A stretch of DNA of 64,000 bases, from NCBI GenBank assembly GCA_944393005.1, contig CALXYO010000010.1, positions 46,652-110,651 on the forward strand. Reading direction: 5' to 3'. This DNA comes from an uncultured Spirochaetales bacterium. GTDB lineage: Bacteria > Spirochaetota > Spirochaetia > Sphaerochaetales > Sphaerochaetaceae. Shown piece by piece: positions 26,876 through 36,620 of this stretch. The position numbers and the translations under genes were made by a program. How positions within the stretch are numbered: position 1 is the first letter of the stretch; each line of letters starts with the position of its first letter. A model generated the notes under the pieces. It had not been told where the DNA came from. It was given only the letters and a program-made list of their open reading frames with translations, and ran no database searches.

Positions 26876-28951
26876 TTATTCGCATTCCACCAGCTCAGCA
26901 TGATGCATACAGCTGGCAAAATCGCCTTTGAGCTTATTCGGAATACCCACGCTTCTTAAAAAACTGCCGTAATGAGCACAACCATCATCAAGCTTGTACC
27001 TTTTATCATTACACAGACCTTCAAAACGGATATTCGGCAAAGGCATACCAAAATTCTGACTGTGCAGGAACGTGAAGATCACCGCTTCCTTCCTGTCTTT
27101 GGACACATACTCAAATGAAACGACATTATCGGTAAACGGATTGCCTTGCCTGTACAAGAGTCCGCCACTGATTAAATGACGGACAGACTTGTATCTGCCT
27201 ATCATCGTTTTGCAGACTTCAAGTTCCTGTGCAGAAAACCTGCTTATATCCGCACCGATGCCAAGACCTCCGCACATTGCACTGTGGAAGCGGTATTCAA
27301 GTGCTCTGACGGCACGTCCCGAATCACTGTTGTTATCAGTAACCCAGCACATCATTGCCCGTGGAGAGTAGAACAGAGAACAGCCATACTGAATCCTGAG
27401 GCGATCAAAAGCATCAGTGTTGTCACTGGTCCAGAACTGGTGCGCATATCTCATTATTCCCAGATCAACACGGCCTCCGCCTCCGGCACATGATTCAAAA
27501 TAAACATCAGGGAATTCTTCTGTTATGGTCTCCCATAATGAATACAGAGCATCAGCATGCTGCTTCCAGATTATACGAGAGTCATCATCAAAGAACGCAG
27601 AATCCGGATCAGACATATTCCTGTTCATATCCCACTTTATGTATGAGATGTTATGCCGGGAAAGCAATCTGCGCATCCATGAAAGAATATATTCTCTTAC
27701 TTCCGGCAGACATAAGTTCAGAAGATACTGATTCCTGCACTGCAGCGGCTCAGCATACGCTGATCTGTATATCCAGTCCGGATGCGTTCTGTACAGGTCA
27801 CTGTCAGGATTCACAGATTCAGGTTCCACCCAGATACCGAATTTCATGCCGAGTTTCTCAACATATCTGATAAGATCATCAAGGCCTGCAGGGAATTTCT
27901 CCGGGTTGACATACCAGTCCCCCAGCCCAGCATGGTCGCTGTTCCGCTGCCCGAACCAGCCGTCATCCACGACGAACAGTTCACAGCCTATTTCCGCTGC
28001 CTTACATGCAAGCTCTTTCTGACCTGCAGCAGTCACATTGAAGCCTGTAGCTTCCCAGCTGTTGTACAGTACAGGACAGTATGGCCTTTTTCTGATGACA
28101 TTAGCATTTTCAAAGTCATGCAGAAGACGGCTCATCTCTCCGTACCCTTTATCAGTATATGCAAGATACATTAACGGAGTGCTTACGGTTTCTCCCTTAT
28201 TCACAACTATGCTGTTGTCAAAAGAGCTGAGTCCGGCAACAAGCCTCGTAATACCGGTAAGCGTATGCTCTATTTTGATTTCCCAGTTTCCGCTGTAAGC
28301 GAGCATGAGAGAATAAACCATGCCGTGAGTCTCGCTGCAGTTCTTGTCCGCAATCATGACAGAAGGATTGAAAGTCTCGCTTGTGAACCCCTGTCTTGAG
28401 CCGAGCTGAAAACAGCCAGGAACAATATCATGTGACTTCACCTGCCATTCACCGCTCCAGCGTCCGGCTGTATATATCGCTGACATCTGGTCATAAGAAT
28501 GAAAACATGCAGACCCGGAATAGAAAGAGACAAGTCCGGTCTTCTCGGATGCACTCACAGATGCCTTTCGCCACACAACACCATTTGAATAAATACCGTA
28601 TCTGACTTCAAGGAGAAGTCCTGAAGGACATATATCATAATAAAGTTTTATCTCTGAGCTTGTCGTCTCAAGACGGGAAAACTCCATATAGTTCAATCTG
28701 TCAGACGGAGAATCAAGATATACGCACGGAGTCAGGAATGAACGTCCGTTATACACATCATATTCCTGCCTGTATGCCTCTTCCTCCGGATCGAAAGAAC
28801 TCCATCGCTCAGCGAAGTCTATTGATACGGCATCTTCAAGCTTTATTGCGGGGCCCCAGTAAACGGATATGATCCTGTCCTGCCCTGCACGGATTATGTA
28901 GGAAACATCCGCCGCAGTAAGACTGATATAATCATCAAGAATTTCTATCAT
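26876..28951 (-). CDS. GH36 alpha-galactosidase
   Basis: A 691-residue cytoplasmic glycoside hydrolase. The N-terminal beta-supersandwich (1-285) leads to the barrel starting RPYCPVLYNSWEATGFN. The catalytic nucleophile is Asp441 in YIKWDMNRN and the acid/base Asp510 in WTSDNTDAFDRLR. FVVDDGWFGQRN and ESCAGGGGRVDLG are also diagnostic. Length is usual for tetrameric GH36 enzymes that act on raffinose-family sugars and galactomannan oligomers. It is the last gene of the six-gene set 33351-26876, with only 3 bases between it and the GH97 gene. Confidence 0.93.
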   Translation of the reverse strand: MIEILDDYISLTAADVSYIIRAGQDRIISVYWGPAIKLEDAVSIDFAERWSSFDPEEEAYRQEYDVYNGRSFLTPCVYLDSPSDRLNYMEFSRLETTSSEIKLYYDICPSGLLLEVRYGIYSNGVVWRKASVSASEKTGLVSFYSGSACFHSYDQMSAIYTAGRWSGEWQVKSHDIVPGCFQLGSRQGFTSETFNPSVMIADKNCSETHGMVYSLMLAYSGNWEIKIEHTLTGITRLVAGLSSFDNSIVVNKGETVSTPLMYLAYTDKGYGEMSRLLHDFENANVIRKRPYCPVLYNSWEATGFNVTAAGQKELACKAAEIGCELFVVDDGWFGQRNSDHAGLGDWYVNPEKFPAGLDDLIRYVEKLGMKFGIWVEPESVNPDSDLYRTHPDWIYRSAYAEPLQCRNQYLLNLCLPEVREYILSWMRRLLSRHNISYIKWDMNRNMSDPDSAFFDDDSRIIWKQHADALYSLWETITEEFPDVYFESCAGGGGRVDLGIMRYAHQFWTSDNTDAFDRLRIQYGCSLFYSPRAMMCWVTDNNSDSGRAVRALEYRFHSAMCGGLGIGADISRFSAQELEVCKTMIGRYKSVRHLISGGLLYRQGNPFTDNVVSFEYVSKDRKEAVIFTFLHSQNFGMPLPNIRFEGLCNDKRYKLDDGCAHYGSFLRSVGIPNKLKGDFASCMHHAELVECE

Positions 28952-28954
28952 ACG

Positions 28955-31441
28955 CTATCCTTTAAATGAAATGACATGTAATGAGTCCAGGAGAGGTCCT
29001 TCTGCCTCAGGACTGGAAAAGACAACAGTATTCTCACCCTTATTAAGAGAAACAAGCAGTTCCTTTCTTCCGCAGACACTCCAGTTTCCTTCAACCCATC
29101 CGCCTGTATTGAAGAAGGTAGAACTGTAAACCCTGCCGTTCACACTGATTTCCACTTTCTTGTTATGTCCTGAATAATAGTCAAAAGCCAGGATATATCT
29201 GCCGGCAGCAGGAACTTCCACAGACTTGAACAGCACAGCACCGGTACTGCAGATACCTCCTGCACAGATTCTGTCTGACGAAGGAACTTCAGTGATATAA
29301 GCAGTGCCCCGCATGACGGCATCCGCGGCACTGTAACTTGCGACGGATGGCATATCATCCTTTATGAGTTCAGCGGATGAGATAAATATATCATCTTCAC
29401 TGGACAGCCTGACAGACCTTGAATTATGCAGCTTCATGCTGATGTCAGCCACACGATAGACATCTTTTCCTCCCGTAGGCTCAAGCTCCCGGTGTTCCTT
29501 GTTGACAGTTATACCGGCACAGGAGGAAGAAGCATAAAGAATGCGCAGTATATAATCTCCACGACCGGAAACCGGAAGAACCACTTTCCGTCCTTTCAGT
29601 GATATGCAGTATCCTCCTGTCTCATGACACTCCTCATATTCATTGCACAGTGTCCTGACATCATACGAATACGCTGCCTTTTTCAGATACCCGCTGTTCT
29701 GTCTCTTAAGAGAGAATCTGCTCTTTGTCCGGGCAACGTAAACGGTAAATCCTCCATGTTCTTTCAACTTCAGAGTGATGCATGAAGAACGATTTACGTC
29801 ATATTCACATGTTTCCAGCCAGTCACCGTGACCGTCTGTATATACAACCGCTTTGAAATCCCCGTCAAAAAGGAAATCGAGGCAGACTTTCACAGTCCTT
29901 TCTTTATCCGTTATCCCGGCAATATACCATTTATCAGAATTTCTCTTCATGACAACAGCATATTCTCCGGGATATCCGTCAATAAGCTTTGTCTCATCAT
30001 AAGAAGCAGACAGCAGCTTAAGGAATTCCAGCCCCTTCCATGGGAGCAGCGAATGTATGGATTCCGCTACATGCAGCACGCCGGATTCAAATACAACGCT
30101 CAATGCAAGCTGATGTGCCTGTGTGGTATTCCTGTTCGAATTTGAGAAACCGACCGGTGTATAGTCCATGCTGCCTACAAGGTTTCTTGTAAACGGAACT
30201 GTCACATTATGTTTTGCATCCGGCATTGAGCTCCATTTATAATGCTCAAGACCCATGATGCCCTCTTCTGTCATCAGATTCGGCCACGTACGGGCTTCAC
30301 CTGCGGCCTTTGTATTTCCATGAAAATTGATCATGAGCCTGTTCTCACTCATGATACCGGCAATTGATGTGTATTCCTTCATTCTCTGTATTGAGTCATT
30401 CATGAAAAAGTCGACTTTAAGACCAACGACACCCCAGCCTGCCCATTTCTCAATCTTATCCCTGGCGGACAATGGATCTGCAAGGCTCTGCATGTCACTC
30501 CATATCCATATACCAACATTTTTCTTTCTGGCATAAGAGCACAAAGCCTCAACCCAGCTGTCATCCCATCCTGCATCGACGGTGACATACTCAAATCCCA
30601 GTGCAGATGCCATATCAACGTACTTCATCTGCTCGCTCAGAAGCTGGGCACCGTTTTCAAAGCTCCACCAGGACCACAGCGCACGTCCGGGTTTCACAAA
30701 TGATGTATCCTCAATTTCACACTGTCTGTTCAGATTACAGATAAGCCTTGAATCAAACAGCCTTTCAAGAGAAGAGGCAATGGCCGCAAACCTCCATGGA
30801 GTGTGAATTCCATTCTCAAGATGAAGACCATTCTTTTCTTCCGGTGCAATTGACAGATGCAGTTTCCCGCTTTTCCCCATGAAGCTTGACGAACAGAACA
30901 GGCCGTCCGTACTGATAACCTCCGCCTCGCTTAAAAGAATCCAGCTGTTCTCATCAGACACACCCAGCACCGGCATACCGTATCGCTGTCCGTCTTCTAT
31001 GATCTTATTGTCAAAAGGGCCTTCATACGTATCCACCCATTTCTGCAGCCAGATTTCCTTCAGGTCAATGACCGAAAAATCAGCACCTTCATCTGTGACA
31101 ACAACATCACAGTCCTGAGGCGCATCAATTCTATACGCAAAACCGTCATCATATATTCTGATTGTCAGAATTGCAGAAGACGGAAATGAAAGAACATATT
31201 CATTGCAGACATTCTCATATACCCTTTCCTTTCCTGCGGGCAGGCTGTACTTCTCATCTATCCTGCGTTCTTTGACAGTGTGATCTGAACAGAACAGATC
31301 CTGGTCACTGAAACCTGTACCAGAGAGCTTTATGTGCTCGATTTCAAGCACGGGCCTGCCGTGAAAAAGAATCTGAAAGCCTGCTTCTCCGTCAAGGAGA
31401 GAAAGATCGGCCGCAATATTTTTTGAAGGTGAATAAAACAT
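28955..31441 (-). CDS. GH97 family alpha-glycosidase with C-terminal CBM6/35-like module
   Basis: An 828-residue protein. The N-terminal beta domain is followed by a barrel with ALWSWWSFENGAQLLSEQM, YVTVDAGWDD, and VGLKVDFFMND. Asp344 there lies where retaining GH97 enzymes, which include alpha-galactosidases, carry their nucleophile; inverting SusB-type members use Glu instead. Residues about 690-828 (VLFKSVEVPAAGRYILAFDY, WVEGNWSVCGRKELLVSL, LNKGENTVVFSSPE) form a carbohydrate-binding module. GH97 is commonest in Bacteroidetes, usually with a signal peptide; none is seen here. It starts 3 bases after the permease stop with AAGGAG, so it is translationally coupled. Confidence 0.88.
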   Translation of the reverse strand: MFYSPSKNIAADLSLLDGEAGFQILFHGRPVLEIEHIKLSGTGFSDQDLFCSDHTVKERRIDEKYSLPAGKERVYENVCNEYVLSFPSSAILTIRIYDDGFAYRIDAPQDCDVVVTDEGADFSVIDLKEIWLQKWVDTYEGPFDNKIIEDGQRYGMPVLGVSDENSWILLSEAEVISTDGLFCSSSFMGKSGKLHLSIAPEEKNGLHLENGIHTPWRFAAIASSLERLFDSRLICNLNRQCEIEDTSFVKPGRALWSWWSFENGAQLLSEQMKYVDMASALGFEYVTVDAGWDDSWVEALCSYARKKNVGIWIWSDMQSLADPLSARDKIEKWAGWGVVGLKVDFFMNDSIQRMKEYTSIAGIMSENRLMINFHGNTKAAGEARTWPNLMTEEGIMGLEHYKWSSMPDAKHNVTVPFTRNLVGSMDYTPVGFSNSNRNTTQAHQLALSVVFESGVLHVAESIHSLLPWKGLEFLKLLSASYDETKLIDGYPGEYAVVMKRNSDKWYIAGITDKERTVKVCLDFLFDGDFKAVVYTDGHGDWLETCEYDVNRSSCITLKLKEHGGFTVYVARTKSRFSLKRQNSGYLKKAAYSYDVRTLCNEYEECHETGGYCISLKGRKVVLPVSGRGDYILRILYASSSCAGITVNKEHRELEPTGGKDVYRVADISMKLHNSRSVRLSSEDDIFISSAELIKDDMPSVASYSAADAVMRGTAYITEVPSSDRICAGGICSTGAVLFKSVEVPAAGRYILAFDYYSGHNKKVEISVNGRVYSSTFFNTGGWVEGNWSVCGRKELLVSLNKGENTVVFSSPEAEGPLLDSLHVISFKG

Positions 31442-31444
31442 CTG

Positions 31445-32323
31445 TTACTCCTTTACTGCGCCTACGGTTGCGCCTGTAGTGAAATATTTCTGAAGGAAGG
31501 GATACACAATAATGACCGGCAGTGTTGCCACAAACATCTGTGCCGCCTTGCTTGTTCTGTCTGAAACCACATTGAAATACTGCAGGTCGCTGTTGCTCAT
31601 CAGCGTCACATCCCTGTTGACCACGACCGTCTGCAGATAGCTCTGAAGCGGATAGTTGTCAGGCCTGTTCATAAGGATAAGACCCTCAAACCATGAGTTC
31701 CAGTGAGAGACTATTGAGAAAAGGACAAGAGTCGCAAGCATTGCCTTGCACAGTGGTGCGTAAATTCTGAAAAGAATAGTCAGAGGACCGGCCCCGTCGA
31801 TAAGGGCAGCCTCTTCCAGTCCCTTGGGTACGTCCTTGAAGGCATTGGTAAGCATCACGATGTTATATACAGGTACGGCAACCGGTAATATAAGAGCCCA
31901 GAACGAGTCTATGAGATGCAGCTTGCTGATGATTATATACCATGGAACAAGACCACCGCTGAAGACCATTGTTATTACAAAGAACCACATATAGAAATTC
32001 CTTGACCTGAACTCAGCCTTTGTCTTGCTCAGCGGATATGCAACAAGCAGTGTGATGATCATGTTCACAGGCACACCCACGAGGACTTTCATTACGGAAA
32101 TGAAGAAAGCTCTGTAGAATTCGCTTTTCGAGAGGACGAACTTATATGACTTGAGCGTGAAATCCTCAGGCCAGAAAGATACATTGCCTGCAGCAACCTG
32201 CGGAGATGAACTGAACGATATTGCCAGAAGATTCAGAAACGGCAGTATGCATGAGAGACAAAGTATGCTGAGAATGACACAGTTGAATATGCGGAATATT
32301 TTCTGCTGTTTTGATAAATGCAT
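31445..32323 (-). CDS. Sugar ABC transporter permease, AraQ type
   Basis: A 292-residue inner-membrane permease with six spans. It begins with the typical KIFRIFNCVILSILCLSCIL, followed by the periplasmic loop LAISFSSSPQVAAGNVSFWP. The ATPase-contact loop is LEEAALIDGAGPLTILFRIY near residue 180. Ending TVGAVKE is the usual C-terminus of this class. The ribosome site is AGGAGGTCAGGAC. It works with the LplB-type partner 15 bases upstream and the binding protein at 34940. Confidence 0.92.
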   Translation of the reverse strand: MHLSKQQKIFRIFNCVILSILCLSCILPFLNLLAISFSSSPQVAAGNVSFWPEDFTLKSYKFVLSKSEFYRAFFISVMKVLVGVPVNMIITLLVAYPLSKTKAEFRSRNFYMWFFVITMVFSGGLVPWYIIISKLHLIDSFWALILPVAVPVYNIVMLTNAFKDVPKGLEEAALIDGAGPLTILFRIYAPLCKAMLATLVLFSIVSHWNSWFEGLILMNRPDNYPLQSYLQTVVVNRDVTLMSNSDLQYFNVVSDRTSKAAQMFVATLPVIIVYPFLQKYFTTGATVGAVKE

Positions 32324-32338
32324 TTCTGTCCTGACCTC

Positions 32339-33280
32339 CTAGAGAATCTGATAGTTGAATCTTTTCTTGGCAACCCAGTACCCGAAACTCATCAGAGCCA
32401 TCGCAATGATGGATTTGACCATTCCGATCGCAGTTGCAATGCTGTACTGTCCATTTTCAAGCCCGAGCCTGAATACAAGAGTCTCAAGAATGTCGCCTGT
32501 CTCATAAACCTGCGGAGAGTAAAGATTGTATATCTGCTCAAAGCCGCTGCTTCCAGACGCACTGAGCGTGCCTCCGGCATTGAGAATGGACCCGAGAGAA
32601 AGCATGAACATAAGCAGTATTGTGGGCATAAGGGCAGGCATGGTCACACTCAGCGTCTGCCTTATACGGCCGGCCCCGTCGATCTGGGCCGCTTCATACA
32701 GTGTCGGATCAATGGCAGTCAGTGTGGCAAGATACACAATGGAGCCATATCCCACTTCTTTCCACAGATCTGTTATGATCATCGTATAAGGGAACCACGC
32801 TTTATCACCGAGGAAATATACCGGATCAATTCCAAGCGCACCAAGTGCTTTGTTAACGATTCCCTCGGATGGGGACAGAATATCAATGAAAAGACCTGAC
32901 AGAATAACCCATGAAAGGAAATGAGGAAAGTTTATGATTGTCTGCACGCTTTTCCTGAATCCGCTTCTGCCCACCTCATTGAGCATCAGTGCTATCAGAA
33001 CAGGAAAAACTATGTTCCCCAGAATTTTGAAAACCGAGATTAGAAGGGTGTTGCCGACAACCTGCCACAGATTAGGCAGGGAGAATATATATCTGAAATT
33101 CTCCAGTCCGACGAAATCAGAGCCCAAAAAGCCCTTGCGCGGACTGAAGTCCTGAAATGCCATCACAAGTCCGGCCATAGGACCGTAGTTGAATATTATG
33201 ACCAGAATAACCGCAGGCAGAAGCATGAGATGATACGTTCTTGAATTTGCCTGCTTCAGATTTCTGTTTTCTTTCCTCAT
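32339..33280 (-). CDS. Sugar ABC transporter permease, LplB type
   Basis: A 313-residue inner-membrane permease with six spans (MLLPAVILVIIFNYGPMAGL as first). The EAA loop reads EAAQIDGAGRIRQTLSVTMP. The C-terminal part FEQIYNLYSPQVYETGDILE is characteristic of LplB-type subunits. ATG at 33280 has GAGGA ten bases upstream; a TTG two codons earlier is a weaker option. A hairpin with T run lies between it and the binding-protein gene and may set the subunit ratio. No ATPase gene occurs in the locus. Confidence 0.92.
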   Translation of the reverse strand: MRKENRNLKQANSRTYHLMLLPAVILVIIFNYGPMAGLVMAFQDFSPRKGFLGSDFVGLENFRYIFSLPNLWQVVGNTLLISVFKILGNIVFPVLIALMLNEVGRSGFRKSVQTIINFPHFLSWVILSGLFIDILSPSEGIVNKALGALGIDPVYFLGDKAWFPYTMIITDLWKEVGYGSIVYLATLTAIDPTLYEAAQIDGAGRIRQTLSVTMPALMPTILLMFMLSLGSILNAGGTLSASGSSGFEQIYNLYSPQVYETGDILETLVFRLGLENGQYSIATAIGMVKSIIAMALMSFGYWVAKKRFNYQIL

Positions 33281-33305
33281 ATACAAGAATCCTCATGGAA
33301 ATATG

Positions 33306-33340
33306 AAAAAGGAGCCAAGGCTCATTGCCGAGGCCCCTTT
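33306..33340 (-). terminator. Hairpin with T run between binding protein and permeases
   Basis: On the minus strand AAAGGGGCCTCGGC pairs imperfectly with GAGCCTTGGCTCCTTT, followed by a T run, 11 bases beyond the binding-protein stop. As the permease genes continue on the same strand, it is probably a partial terminator that gives more binding protein than permease. Confidence 0.65.
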
Positions 33341-33350
33341 GCTGAATTAT

Positions 33351-34940
33351 TTATCTTTCAGAATACCATTCATTCACTTCGTCGGTTATCTGCTGACCGC
33401 CGAGACTGTACCACGACTGTACATAATCATCGAAAAGACTGATGTCAGCACCCATGATGATCTGTGTGAAATCCTGAAGCTGGGTCTGATCAAGGATTGT
33501 CTGACTGCGTGTCATTCCTTCCGTATCAGCACCGAAATACTGATCACTCTGAAGTCTGCCTTCACTGACATAATCATTGATGACTGCCATTGATGATGAA
33601 GGACCATAGTTCATGTAATTTGCCCATCCGAGAAGATCACCGTCAAGGTATGCGACAATCTGATCATAATACCCTTTCTCTTCCGCATTCAGGGCAGAGG
33701 TGTCATCGGATTCCAGTGCAGCTGTGACTTTTTTCTGCGCATCAAGATTCTTCATCGGCGGCTCACTGTAAATAAACGGGTATTCAAATATCGCATTGCC
33801 CTGTGCATCAACATTGTAAATATCCGGCTGTGCACTTTCACCGAAGCACTTCTCGAGAGCAAGATTGAGCATCTGAATGAGAACCTCAGGATGTTCGGCA
33901 TCATAATTCACAACATAGTATGAACTTGCAGAGAAAGGCATCTGTACAACCGCTTCCTCTCCATCCTTTGCGACAATGCTGAAAGCGCCCCACTCCATTT
34001 CGGGATTCGCAACCTTGGCGTCAGACATCCAGCCCATATTCCAGAAGAGTCCGTACATGGCACCTACCTTACCCTGCCCGGCATCCTCGCTTACTCTGTA
34101 ACCGTCCTTCACCCCGAATTCAGGGTCTATGCAGCCTTGTGCATAAAGCTCCTGTACTGCCTGCAGGGCTTCCTTCATCTCCGGCTGGGTATTTCCGTTT
34201 ACAAGTTTTCCGTCTTTCTCAATCCAGATGTTCGGATAGGCGCCGAATCCGTTGAAAAAACCCTCAAGAGATGCAAACTGTCCCCACAGGTCCTTGTTGA
34301 TCGCAAGACCGTATGTATCATCGATTCCATTCTGATCAGGATCATCAAATGTGAAAGCACGGATGACTTCAATCAGCTCTTCCATAGTCTCAGGAACTTC
34401 AAGTCCGAGATTATCAAGCCAGTCTGTTCTGATCCACAGGACATTTGTATTTCCATACGGACTGTCAAGTTTGGGTATTGCAAGCAGCTTTCCGCCGAAA
34501 GTCGCACTCTCCATCGCATTTCCGCCGTCCTGCATCATGACCTGTTTTGTGAACGGTGCCGCATGCTCCTCATACACCCCGCTCAGATCGGCAAGCATGT
34601 CGTCATCTGCAAGCGTCTTGAGCTGTGCGGAATTGACAATATACATGTCGGGAAGATCTCCGGATGTTATGGAGATATTGAGTTTCTGGTCATACTGGGC
34701 AACAGGAGTCATCCACTCATAGACAAGATCCACTCCGAGTTCGCTTTCATAAAGTCTGGTCCAGACATTGTTCTCCAGATCATCCCCTTCCGGGAAACTT
34801 ATGTCATTGGGAATCGGACGTGCAGCAGTGACGGTGATCATACCGTCAGAGCTCTCTGCAACTTCACTCTCTGTGGCTCCACCGGCAAAAACAAGTACGC
34901 AGCTCAACATAAGAATTGCTGATAACAATACTTTTTTCAT
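33351..34940 (-). CDS. Sugar ABC transporter extracellular solute-binding protein
   Basis: A 529-residue exported binding protein. The signal peptide MKKVLLSAILMLSCVLVFA is followed by GGATES, a very common mature N-terminus of spirochaetal binding proteins; the cysteine at residue 13 is too early for a standard lipobox with this cleavage. The mature part has the family 1 pattern (PMAQYDQKLN-like VAQYDQKLNISITSGDLPDM, NVLWIRTDWLDNLGLEVPET, DPDQNGIDDTYGLAIN) of LplA-type oligosaccharide binders. It heads the transport set and follows the two-component genes. By context it probably binds alpha-galactosides. Confidence 0.9.
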   Translation of the reverse strand: MKKVLLSAILMLSCVLVFAGGATESEVAESSDGMITVTAARPIPNDISFPEGDDLENNVWTRLYESELGVDLVYEWMTPVAQYDQKLNISITSGDLPDMYIVNSAQLKTLADDDMLADLSGVYEEHAAPFTKQVMMQDGGNAMESATFGGKLLAIPKLDSPYGNTNVLWIRTDWLDNLGLEVPETMEELIEVIRAFTFDDPDQNGIDDTYGLAINKDLWGQFASLEGFFNGFGAYPNIWIEKDGKLVNGNTQPEMKEALQAVQELYAQGCIDPEFGVKDGYRVSEDAGQGKVGAMYGLFWNMGWMSDAKVANPEMEWGAFSIVAKDGEEAVVQMPFSASSYYVVNYDAEHPEVLIQMLNLALEKCFGESAQPDIYNVDAQGNAIFEYPFIYSEPPMKNLDAQKKVTAALESDDTSALNAEEKGYYDQIVAYLDGDLLGWANYMNYGPSSSMAVINDYVSEGRLQSDQYFGADTEGMTRSQTILDQTQLQDFTQIIMGADISLFDDYVQSWYSLGGQQITDEVNEWYSER

Positions 34941-35018
34941 GAATATTTCTCCTTTTCGGGAACAAGTCTAACATTCATGAATAAAAGCACAATCTCACAA
35001 TTTTTACTTTCGTTTTCA

Positions 35019-36620
35019 TTATTTTACATCTTTCGCATCCCGCCATTCCTGAGGAGAGAGCCCTTCGCTTTTCCTGAATGCCCTTGAAAAATATGAAGAG
35101 GACTCAAATCCTGACAGCTGCGCTATTTCATTGATTTTGAATTCAGGCCTCTCCAGCAGTTTCTTGGCCTTCCTTATCCTCTGGGACATTATGAAATCTG
35201 AGATATTCAGACCTGTTTCCTGTTTATAGAATCTGCTCAGATAGCTGGGATTCATATGAAAGCAGTCTGCAATCTCACTCAGAGAAAGACCGCTGTGCAG
35301 GTTCAGTGAAATGTAATTGTTTATAGCAGATATAAGCTGCCCTTTCCTGCCGCTTTCTTCCTTCTCTTCAAGATCTATAAGGTTTAAGGCAAGTCTGAGA
35401 AACACATCATGTGTTCTTGTGATGCCCTGGTAGGAGCACAATGAGACAAAACCCTCCTTATCATTGATAAGCTCTTCCCAGTGCCCGTTTGAATACATTT
35501 CAACAAGAATTCCTGACAAAATGTGCCAGCTTGCAATCATATCTGACGTATGGCACAGCTCGTCAGAAGAGAAAACATTCTCAATGATTCCCGATACCTC
35601 ATCCTTGTTTGCACTGCTGATGGCAAACTTGAATTCTTGAACAAGAGTCTCTTCAACATTTGTCTTGCCGGGACTGAGTAGAGACTCTGAGAGAAACAGA
35701 CTGTCAACCAGTGCCCTGTCCTCATCATTACGGGGGAGCATGGACATAAGCAGATGAAGACGGTCGCTCCTATTATGAAGATCATCATATTCTGCAAAAT
35801 TGTCGTAGATTATTCCAAGGGAAAGGTGAAGAGTCTTATAAACCTGTTCCTGTATGATCTCAAGCATACCCTTTATGTAGGAATATGCGGAACTTATGCT
35901 CTGACCCTCACTCTTAGGCTGAAGCAGAAACATTATGCTCTGATCATCATATGTCGCATGAAAACATTTCACATGAGACGAAAGATGATGCTCCGCAACC
36001 CCGATAACCCTTTCCATGGCGAAGAACCTGCGGCTTGAATTGTCAAGATTACGGTTTCCGCCAATTGAAACATAAACAAGCATTGTCTTCACTCTGACAT
36101 CGAAATCAAGACGGGCTTCACTGATTGCGGCGGCGGCAGTTTCCTTATCCATCCATTCCAGAATACTCAGCAGACGTGAATTCTGCAGAAAAGGAAGAAG
36201 ATTGTCTGCAGCTCTGCTGTTTTCCTCTATGACAGCTTTATCCTCAAGTTCTTTATCTATTTCATCTGCACACTTTTGCAATGCACTGATGATTGCAGCA
36301 TCCCCGTCGCTTTTGAGGACATATGCATCTGCCCCCTGCCTCATGCTTGTCTGGATATATGTGAAATCATCATATGCCGTCAGCATGATGACTTTTGCAA
36401 ACGACCAGCGATCTTTCACCTTTGTCAGAAGCTCAAGACCGCTGATACCCGGCATCTCAATATCAGATACAAGGATATCAACACGATACCGTTCCATCTT
36501 GCTGAGAGCTTCCTGACCGCTCTCCGCCATCAGAACCTCAAAATCGCCTGAATCTCCTATAAGTCTGGAAACTCCTCTCAGGCTCATCGGTTCATCATCC
36601 ACAACAAGTACTCTATACAT
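35019..36620 (-). CDS. YesN-type response regulator with AraC output
   Basis: A 533-residue regulator. Receiver domain at 1-120: VLVVDDEPMSLRGVSRLI (acidic pocket), DILVSDIEMPGISGLELL (phospho-acceptor Asp near 54), MLTAYDDF and YVLKSDGD. The middle region is of unknown fold, as usual in YesN proteins. The AraC domain closes it: LSLSEIADCFHMNPSYLSRF and INEIAQLSGFESSSYFSRAF, then EGLSPQEWR. The ATG at 36620 follows AGAGGTGAAG and overlaps the kinase stop by 8 bases. It should activate the alpha-galactoside transport genes downstream. Confidence 0.92.
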   Translation of the reverse strand: MYRVLVVDDEPMSLRGVSRLIGDSGDFEVLMAESGQEALSKMERYRVDILVSDIEMPGISGLELLTKVKDRWSFAKVIMLTAYDDFTYIQTSMRQGADAYVLKSDGDAAIISALQKCADEIDKELEDKAVIEENSRAADNLLPFLQNSRLLSILEWMDKETAAAAISEARLDFDVRVKTMLVYVSIGGNRNLDNSSRRFFAMERVIGVAEHHLSSHVKCFHATYDDQSIMFLLQPKSEGQSISSAYSYIKGMLEIIQEQVYKTLHLSLGIIYDNFAEYDDLHNRSDRLHLLMSMLPRNDEDRALVDSLFLSESLLSPGKTNVEETLVQEFKFAISSANKDEVSGIIENVFSSDELCHTSDMIASWHILSGILVEMYSNGHWEELINDKEGFVSLCSYQGITRTHDVFLRLALNLIDLEEKEESGRKGQLISAINNYISLNLHSGLSLSEIADCFHMNPSYLSRFYKQETGLNISDFIMSQRIRKAKKLLERPEFKINEIAQLSGFESSSYFSRAFRKSEGLSPQEWRDAKDVK

